Shown: positions 58,680-64,000 of the stretch, one piece after another
Layout of the letters: the number at the start of each line of letters is the position of its first letter
Numbering within the stretch: the first letter of the stretch is position 1
Source of the DNA: Chryseobacterium indoltheticum
Lineage (GTDB): Bacteria > Bacteroidota > Bacteroidia > Flavobacteriales > Weeksellaceae
DNA length: 64,000 bases
Reading direction: 5' to 3'
Assembly (NCBI RefSeq): GCF_003815915.1
Contig: NZ_CP033929.1
Location: forward strand, 1,054,001-1,118,000
The notes under the pieces: model-generated
What the model was told of the DNA's origin: nothing
The model's database searches: none
Seen by the model: only the letters and a program-made list of their open reading frames with translations
Translations under genes and position numbers: made by a program

Positions 58680-59621
58680 TCAATTTTTTACAAAAGTCAC
58701 CAAAACCGGAAAATGGTCGCTAAAGCCACCGAGATATCTTGTTCCCGCATAGGTTCTGAAAGGCCTTCCTTCAAAGCCCCTGTTTTTAGTGCTCATACTT
58801 TCAGGGTTAAAAACTTTTGCATCCTGAAATGATAATGATGCATCGGTCTTAAAAAAAGAATCTGACAGCATGATCTGGTCAAACAGTAATCCGGATTTGT
58901 AATGAAAGGTAGAATATTTTTTAGTTGAAAACAGCTTTTGAAAAGGATTGTGTAAGATCTTTTTCTGTGAATTGTCGTAAAGAATTTTTATTAAATTTTC
59001 ATCATCCGGGTTTTGATTAAAATCGCCGCACAAAATGACATGTTCATGGTCTTTATCAATAATATTTAAGATCCGGTTTCTAATTTCATTCATAATGAAA
59101 TTACGCTTAGGCTGATTAATGTCTTTTTCTCTTTTCGAAGGAAGATGAGCTACAAAAACATTCATTATTTCCTCTTTGAATTTTATTTTCGCAAAGAGTA
59201 CATCCCTCGTCGTGTCATAATTGTCGGGTCTGTTGTCTACAATTTCAAAAAAGAAAGTGATGGCTTCAGAATCTATTATTTCAACTTTAGACTTGTCATA
59301 TAACAAAGCAACGTCTACCTTTCGTTCATCGAGAGAATTATAGTGTACAATTCCGTATTGAGAGCTGAAAGGATCTAGTTTCACAAGATCTTCCAAAACT
59401 TTTTTTCCTGAAATTTCACACAAGCCGATAATGGCGGGTAAAACTCCGTTTTCTTCCTTTATTAAACGAAAAACATGTGCAATTTTTGAAAGTTTAGTTC
59501 TGTACTTTCTATCATCCCAGTTTCGTAGTCCTGATCTTGTGGGATCAAGCTTATGAATCTGCGGCGGATCGGGCAAAAATAAATTTTCAACATTGTAAAA
59601 AGCAAAGAGCTCCATCAACAT
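58680..59621 (-). CDS. Endonuclease/exonuclease/phosphatase family protein
   Basis: 313 residues, no signal peptide. EEP-fold motifs in order: FYNVENLF at the N-terminus, GLCEISGKKVLEDL with the metal-binding Glu, VAHLPSKRE, LCGDFNQNPDD and the terminal SDHFPVLV. A metal-dependent phosphodiesterase; substrate (DNA, RNA or phospholipid) cannot be told. Confidence 0.9.
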   Translation of the reverse strand: MLMELFAFYNVENLFLPDPPQIHKLDPTRSGLRNWDDRKYRTKLSKIAHVFRLIKEENGVLPAIIGLCEISGKKVLEDLVKLDPFSSQYGIVHYNSLDERKVDVALLYDKSKVEIIDSEAITFFFEIVDNRPDNYDTTRDVLFAKIKFKEEIMNVFVAHLPSKREKDINQPKRNFIMNEIRNRILNIIDKDHEHVILCGDFNQNPDDENLIKILYDNSQKKILHNPFQKLFSTKKYSTFHYKSGLLFDQIMLSDSFFKTDASLSFQDAKVFNPESMSTKNRGFEGRPFRTYAGTRYLGGFSDHFPVLVTFVKN

Positions 59622-59898
59622 ATTTTTCTGATTATAGCAAAATTTTAAACTAAATTACCATTAAATATATCAAAAATTTGACTAATAAAAAAGACTAAAT
59701 TAAATTAAATTTTAAAATAATTAGTTATTATAATGATAAATAATTGGTAAATCTACAATATAATTTTCAAATAAAGTCATGTATTAATAAATTGAATTTA
59801 ATACATATAAATGTGAAATAAACAGGTGAGAATTCTTTTGAAAGGTAATAAAAATGTAAAATTTTCAGCAAAAGCTATTTATTGCATAAGTTTTTGTT
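59622..59898. other. AT-rich intergenic region
   Basis: 277 bp between trmD and the EEP gene, both on the minus strand. I see no gene, strong hairpin or promoter match here. Confidence 0.5.
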
Positions 59899-60573
59899 TT
59901 ATTCTAAAAGATCGGGGCGCTTTTCTGTGGTGATTTTTATTGCCTGATCATGTCTCCATTCTTCAATTTTAGCAAAATTTCCACTTAAAAGTATTTTTGG
60001 AACATCCAGACCTTTGTAAGATTCGGGTCTTGTATAAATAGGTGGTGAAAGCAAATCATCCTGGAAACTGTCTGTTAAAGCACTTTGCTCATCATTCAAA
60101 ACTCCGGGAACAAGACGGATAATAGAATCTGCTAAAACACACGCCGCCAATTCGCCACCTGTCAAAACGAAATCTCCTATTGAAATTTCTTTGGTAATAT
60201 GCAAATCTCTTACACGCTGATCGATTCCTTTGTAATGACCACACAAAAAGATCAGATTATTTTTAATCGATAACGTATTGGCAATTTTTTGATTTAAGGT
60301 TTCCCCATCCGGTGTCAGATAAATAATTTCGTCATATTCTCTTTGAGACTTAAGTTCAGAAATACATTTGTCTAAAGGCTCTATCATCATGACCATTCCT
60401 GCGCCGCCGCCGTACGGTTCGTCATCAATCTGACGGTGTTTGTTGATCGACCAGTCTCTTAACTGATGAAAATGTACTTCTACAATACCTTTATCAATTG
60501 CTCTTTTTAAAATAGAAGTTTGAAACGGACTTACCATTAATTCTGGAAGCACACTTATAATGTCAATTCTCAT
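59899..60573 (-). CDS. trmD: tRNA (guanine-N1)-methyltransferase TrmD
   Basis: 224 residues. SPOUT knot motifs are clear: [37 protein letters not shown] and [14 protein letters not shown]. Methylates G37 of tRNAs. Its start overlaps the stop of the upstream oxidoreductase by 4 bp (ATGA type), so the two are coupled; trmD here is not beside rpsP, rimM or rplS. Confidence 0.96.
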   Translation of the reverse strand: MRIDIISVLPELMVSPFQTSILKRAIDKGIVEVHFHQLRDWSINKHRQIDDEPYGGGAGMVMMIEPLDKCISELKSQREYDEIIYLTPDGETLNQKIANTLSIKNNLIFLCGHYKGIDQRVRDLHITKEISIGDFVLTGGELAACVLADSIIRLVPGVLNDEQSALTDSFQDDLLSPPIYTRPESYKGLDVPKILLSGNFAKIEEWRHDQAIKITTEKRPDLLE

Positions 60574-61832
60574 TGCTGCGTATTATTTTTTTTGGATGGC
60601 GAAATAATCAGACGTAAGGATGAATCTTTATTAAAATAGCTCCACATCCAGTTAAAAAATATGGCCAGTTTATTTCGGACGCTCAAAATAAGCATTAAAT
60701 GTAAGAACATCCAAAAATACCACGCAAAAAGTCCCTGAAATTTTATAAATGGTAAATCTACAACGGCTCTGTGTTTTCCGATTGTGGCTAAAGAACCTTG
60801 ATCTTTATATTCGTATTCTACCCATTCGTTTTTACTTTTCCTCAAAAAGTTTTTGCCTAAATTTTTCGCCTGATTGATGGCAACATTTGCAACCTGAGGA
60901 TGACCTTGAGGATATTTCGGAGTTTCCATGTAAGCAATGTCTCCGACTGCGTAAATGTTTTCGTAGCCTTTTACTTTATTAAAACGGTCAACAATATATC
61001 GATTTCTGACTAAGTTTTCGGAAGGAAAGCCATCAACGACATTTCCTGTAACTCCTGCAGCCCAAATCACGTTATTAGAAGGAATTTCTTTGCCGCTTTT
61101 CATATATACTTTATCCCCGTCATAATCGGTTACGATTTCGCCACTGAGAAATTTTACACCTAATTCTTTTAAATATTTTTCAGACTTTTCCTGAGCTTCG
61201 GGGCTCATTACGGCGAGAGGCTTTTCGGTAGAACTTACAAGAATTATTTGAAGCTGATCAAAATTCATATAAGGATAATCACGCGGAAGAATTTCTTTTT
61301 TCATTTCTGAAAAAGCTCCGGCAAGTTCTACTCCGGTTGGTCCGCTTCCCACGATAACGATATTCCAGTTTCCGTCATCACTTCGGCTTTTTTCAAGAAT
61401 CAGTTTTTCGAAAGTCATCAAGACATGATTTCTGATACCGATCGCCTCCTGGGTGTTTTTCATTCCGAAAGCTTTGCTTTCAAGATCTTTATTTCCGAAG
61501 AAATTGGTTTTACAACCTGTAGCGATGATTAATTTGTCGTAAGTAAATTCTGCGCCGTCAGTAATGACCTTATTGTTAGCTGTATCAATAGACTTTACAT
61601 CGGTTAAACGAAACTGTGTATTTCTGGATTGCTGAAAGATTTTTCTGAAAGGAAAAGAAATATTGGAAGGCTCTATTCGTCCACAGGCGACCTGATAAAA
61701 CAGTGGCTGGAACATGTGGTGGTTTACTCTGTCGAGAACAATTACTTTTTTATTTTTATTGTTCAGCGTTTTTGCAAGCTGCAATCCCGCAAAACCTCCT
61801 CCAATAATGATGATCTTTTCGCGTGTTTCCAT
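60570..61832 (-). CDS. NAD(P)/FAD-dependent oxidoreductase, NDH-2-like
   Basis: 420 residues from ATG 61832; the outer TTG start is rejected. Two dinucleotide-binding motifs: [17 protein letters not shown] at the N-terminus (FAD) and [15 protein letters not shown] near 170 (NADH). The C-terminus is amphipathic and hydrophobic ([19 protein letters not shown]), which fits attachment to the inner face of the membrane. Likely a type II NADH:quinone dehydrogenase passing electrons without proton pumping. Divergent from the GH25 gene. Confidence 0.9.
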   Translation of the reverse strand: METREKIIIIGGGFAGLQLAKTLNNKNKKVIVLDRVNHHMFQPLFYQVACGRIEPSNISFPFRKIFQQSRNTQFRLTDVKSIDTANNKVITDGAEFTYDKLIIATGCKTNFFGNKDLESKAFGMKNTQEAIGIRNHVLMTFEKLILEKSRSDDGNWNIVIVGSGPTGVELAGAFSEMKKEILPRDYPYMNFDQLQIILVSSTEKPLAVMSPEAQEKSEKYLKELGVKFLSGEIVTDYDGDKVYMKSGKEIPSNNVIWAAGVTGNVVDGFPSENLVRNRYIVDRFNKVKGYENIYAVGDIAYMETPKYPQGHPQVANVAINQAKNLGKNFLRKSKNEWVEYEYKDQGSLATIGKHRAVVDLPFIKFQGLFAWYFWMFLHLMLILSVRNKLAIFFNWMWSYFNKDSSLRLIISPSKKNNTQQ

Positions 61833-61897
61833 AATACACAAATTTACTTATTTTATTTAGTATTTTAGGGCTTAAAAAGTTAGTTTTGCAAAACTTT

Positions 61898-62761
61898 ATG
61901 AGCCCTAGAAAGTACACCAAAAAAACTGCCAAAAGCATCCATAAATCGAGACGTAAGAATTATTTTTTGCGACGAAAAATAGTGTTGGTAATATTGATTA
62001 TTGCACTTATCGGAACAGGTTTGTATCTTAAGCAATCAATCACTTACTATTATGCGCTGTACTTTAATAAATTTACTCATAAGAAGCTAAAAAACAGTGA
62101 AAACGAAACTTTAAGAATTCAGAAAATAATCTCAGATAATCTCGATAAAACGTATGGTTTCGACATTTCTCATTATCAAAGTAAGGAAGATATAAAATGG
62201 GATAGTCTGAGCATCGGAAATAAAACAATTCCATTGGAATTTGTGGTGATGAGAGCAACGATGGGAAACCGAAATGCCGATAAAAATTTTGATGAATTCT
62301 GGACTTCTGCAAAAGAGCATAATCTCATTCGTGGAGCATATCATTTTTACCGGGCTGATGAAGATCCGGTGATTCAGGCAAACAATTTTTTGGATAATGT
62401 AAAGCTGGAAAGTGGTGATCTGCCACCGGTTTTAGACATTGAAAAAATTCCAAAAACAAAATCTAACGAAAAGCTGATTGAAGACCTGAAAGTCTGGTGT
62501 AAAATTATCGAGGAAACATACGGCGTAAAGCCAATTATTTATACTTATTATCATTATTACAAAGACTTTCTGAGAGGAGAATTTGATGATTATCCGATTT
62601 GGCTTGCCAATTACAATGATGTTCCGGCACCATCCCCTGAAGATCAATGGGACTTTTGGCAGTTTACAGAAAATGGAATTGTATATGGGATTAATTCTAA
62701 AATAGATCTGAATATATATAATGGCGGAGTCTGGTCATTAAAAAATCTTACATTAGACTAA
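61898..62761 (+). CDS. Membrane-anchored GH25 family lysozyme
   Basis: 287 residues from ATG 61898; an outer TTG at 61886 is rejected. A basic N-terminus precedes one membrane segment (VLVILIIALIGTGLYL), then the GH25 barrel: YGFDISHYQSKEDIKW, FVVMRATMGNRNADKNF, IRGAYHFYRADEDP and the catalytic-centre PPVLDIEKI, ending WDFWQFTENG and DLNIYNGG. Should cleave the glycan backbone of peptidoglycan in the periplasm; housekeeping wall remodelling is more likely than attack on others, as it carries an anchor and no secretion tail. Confidence 0.9.
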   Translation: MSPRKYTKKTAKSIHKSRRKNYFLRRKIVLVILIIALIGTGLYLKQSITYYYALYFNKFTHKKLKNSENETLRIQKIISDNLDKTYGFDISHYQSKEDIKWDSLSIGNKTIPLEFVVMRATMGNRNADKNFDEFWTSAKEHNLIRGAYHFYRADEDPVIQANNFLDNVKLESGDLPPVLDIEKIPKTKSNEKLIEDLKVWCKIIEETYGVKPIIYTYYHYYKDFLRGEFDDYPIWLANYNDVPAPSPEDQWDFWQFTENGIVYGINSKIDLNIYNGGVWSLKNLTLD

Positions 62762-62937
62762 ATTCATGTATTATTGGCTTATGTTGAGAATTTACTAAAA
62801 ATTAATCTGTAAAATTATTTTTGCTTTAAAAAATTACAGATATTTGTATAAACTAATATCTGAAAACTCGGCTGCCAATATTTTTGGTAGTTGCTTTTTC
62901 GCTTTTTATAAACTAACCATAAAAAACAAAAGTAATC

Positions 62938-64000
62938 ATGAGAACAAAAATTTTATTGCTGTTTCTGCTCGGATGGGTGGGGATGGTGTCTGCGCAAATC
63001 GAAACCAAAGTTTTCGAATTAAATTTAGGAAAACCTTCCAAAAATGCTTTAACTGCTACAGATTCTAGCAATAAGTTGGTTATAAAAACAAATCAGCTAT
63101 TATCATTCGATCTAAAAAACGCCAATCCATACAAGTATAAATATGTGATCAATCACAGATTTGTAGATTTATATGAAGGACAAGGTTATAATCCTTTAGA
63201 TAGTATCGGAAAAGTAGTTCCAATTAAAAATGCAATGACTCAAAATTCGGAAAAGAACAATGATTCGATATTTCAAGAACATAATTCTATGTCTGAATTT
63301 TCAACAAATTTTATTAAAGGAAAAGAAACGGCAAACGAAGAAGAAGATAAAACCAACATTAAGAATGCAACTAAAGTTTTGCAAAAATCTTTTAATGACC
63401 TGAAAGTAAATGTTGACACCTATATTGTCGAAATTTCAGCAGAGGATTTTTTAGACAAAAACAAATTTGATTCTATACGAAAAAATTTTAATACTTCTTA
63501 CATCAATCTTTTATCTGCATCGCAAAATATAGGTAACGAAGCGGAAAACTTTCCAGAGACATCCGAATATTTTAGTAAAAAACAAAAGCCTATAGACTCT
63601 ATATCTGTAAAAATAAAGAATGAGATTTCGAAAATGTATCAGCTGAAATTATACAATTATCTGCTGCCAATTGATATTAATGGTAAAAATATTGATGTTG
63701 TGGAGGTTACTTTAGAACGTTATGATAGGTCTGTTGCAAACCCAATTCCTGATAAGTATGTTTTTAACATATGGGTAAAAGGAGGTTTGAAAATTGATAT
63801 AAGTGGGGGTGTTTTTCTTACCTCATTAATGGATAAAGAATATGAAACGAAAGACGATACAGGAAACAACAAATTTATATATAGCAAAGAAAAAGGAGAT
63901 TACGATTTCGGATTTGGCTCAATGATCAATCTATCTTTAAGAGGTGGCTCTTGGGTGCGCCCTGCTTTGAGTATTGGAGCTTTATTTACTACAAATCAAA
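62938..64000 (+). CDS. Exported hypothetical protein (3' end outside window)
   Basis: Read directly from ATG 62938; open for 354 codons to the window edge. Signal peptide MRTKILLLFLLGWVGMVSAQ. A polar, charged central part with coiled-coil-like stretches (about 100-230) is followed by glycine/aromatic-alternating segments (WVKGGLKIDISGGVFLTSL, YDFGFGSMINLSLRGGSW) that look like beta strands of an outer-membrane barrel. I do not recognise the family. The 176 bp before it contain an inverted repeat GATATT/AATATC but no clear promoter. Confidence 0.75.
   Translation, partial: MRTKILLLFLLGWVGMVSAQIETKVFELNLGKPSKNALTATDSSNKLVIKTNQLLSFDLKNANPYKYKYVINHRFVDLYEGQGYNPLDSIGKVVPIKNAMTQNSEKNNDSIFQEHNSMSEFSTNFIKGKETANEEEDKTNIKNATKVLQKSFNDLKVNVDTYIVEISAEDFLDKNKFDSIRKNFNTSYINLLSASQNIGNEAENFPETSEYFSKKQKPIDSISVKIKNEISKMYQLKLYNYLLPIDINGKNIDVVEVTLERYDRSVANPIPDKYVFNIWVKGGLKIDISGGVFLTSLMDKEYETKDDTGNNKFIYSKEKGDYDFGFGSMINLSLRGGSWVRPALSIGALFTTNQ

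Overview
The window is chromosomal DNA of a flavobacterium of the Chryseobacterium / Weeksellaceae type. The base composition is AT-rich. Genes lack Shine-Dalgarno sequences, and several promoters fit the Bacteroidetes pattern TTG-N19/20-TAnnTTTG. The protein families (SusC/SusD pairs, GLPGLI, DUF6702, T9SS-sorted subtilase, TamL lipoprotein, fused CcoNO) and the 16S V3 region (positions 50900-50960) point the same way. No plasmid, phage or CRISPR structure was seen.

Layout. 1-2.3 kb: a partial GLPGLI protein, a small exported protein and a divergent lone tyrosine recombinase with an IntI-like C-terminus. 2.3-4.7 kb: groES and groEL, separated by a frameshifted four-helix-bundle gene between degenerate repeats. 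4.9-16.3 kb: an exported unknown, an M1 peptidase, an HxlR regulator divergent from a DHA2 exporter, HupE/UreJ, a T9SS subtilase, DUF6702, ACP phosphodiesterase and RadA. 16.3-19.1 kb: a membrane protein, YceI and pyrG. 19.2-21.7 kb: a three-gene peptide (RiPP) cluster of exported alpha/beta hydrolase, FxsB-like radical SAM/SPASM enzyme and precursor, lying between pyrG and yidC. 22-34.6 kb: yidC, then two SusC/SusD pairs. The first pair is bracketed by a 299-bp direct repeat made of the yidC terminator plus the 3' end of rnhB; the intact rnhB lies between the pairs. 34.7 kb: a 44-residue double-glycine, four-cysteine peptide. 34.9-49.4 kb: argS, YihY, the tamL-tamB operon, ccoP and ccoNO, and an XRE regulator. 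50-55.8 kb: a complete rRNA operon (16S-tRNA-Ile-tRNA-Ala-23S-5S) with tandem promoters, flanked by dispersed repeats. 56.4-64 kb: dusB, deoC-lrp, an EEP-family nuclease, trmD, an NDH-2-like oxidoreductase, a membrane-anchored GH25 lysozyme and the start of an exported protein that runs off the window.

Most promising points. First, the RiPP cluster: every aromatic residue in the predicted core starts an aromatic-X-polar triplet, as expected for a cyclophane-forming (triceptide) system. Second, the 16S 3' end reads UCUCA where the anti-Shine-Dalgarno CCUCC should be. Third, the rnhB/terminator repeat around SusC/SusD pair 1 suggests acquisition by homologous recombination. All identifications come from reading the sequence; no database search was run.
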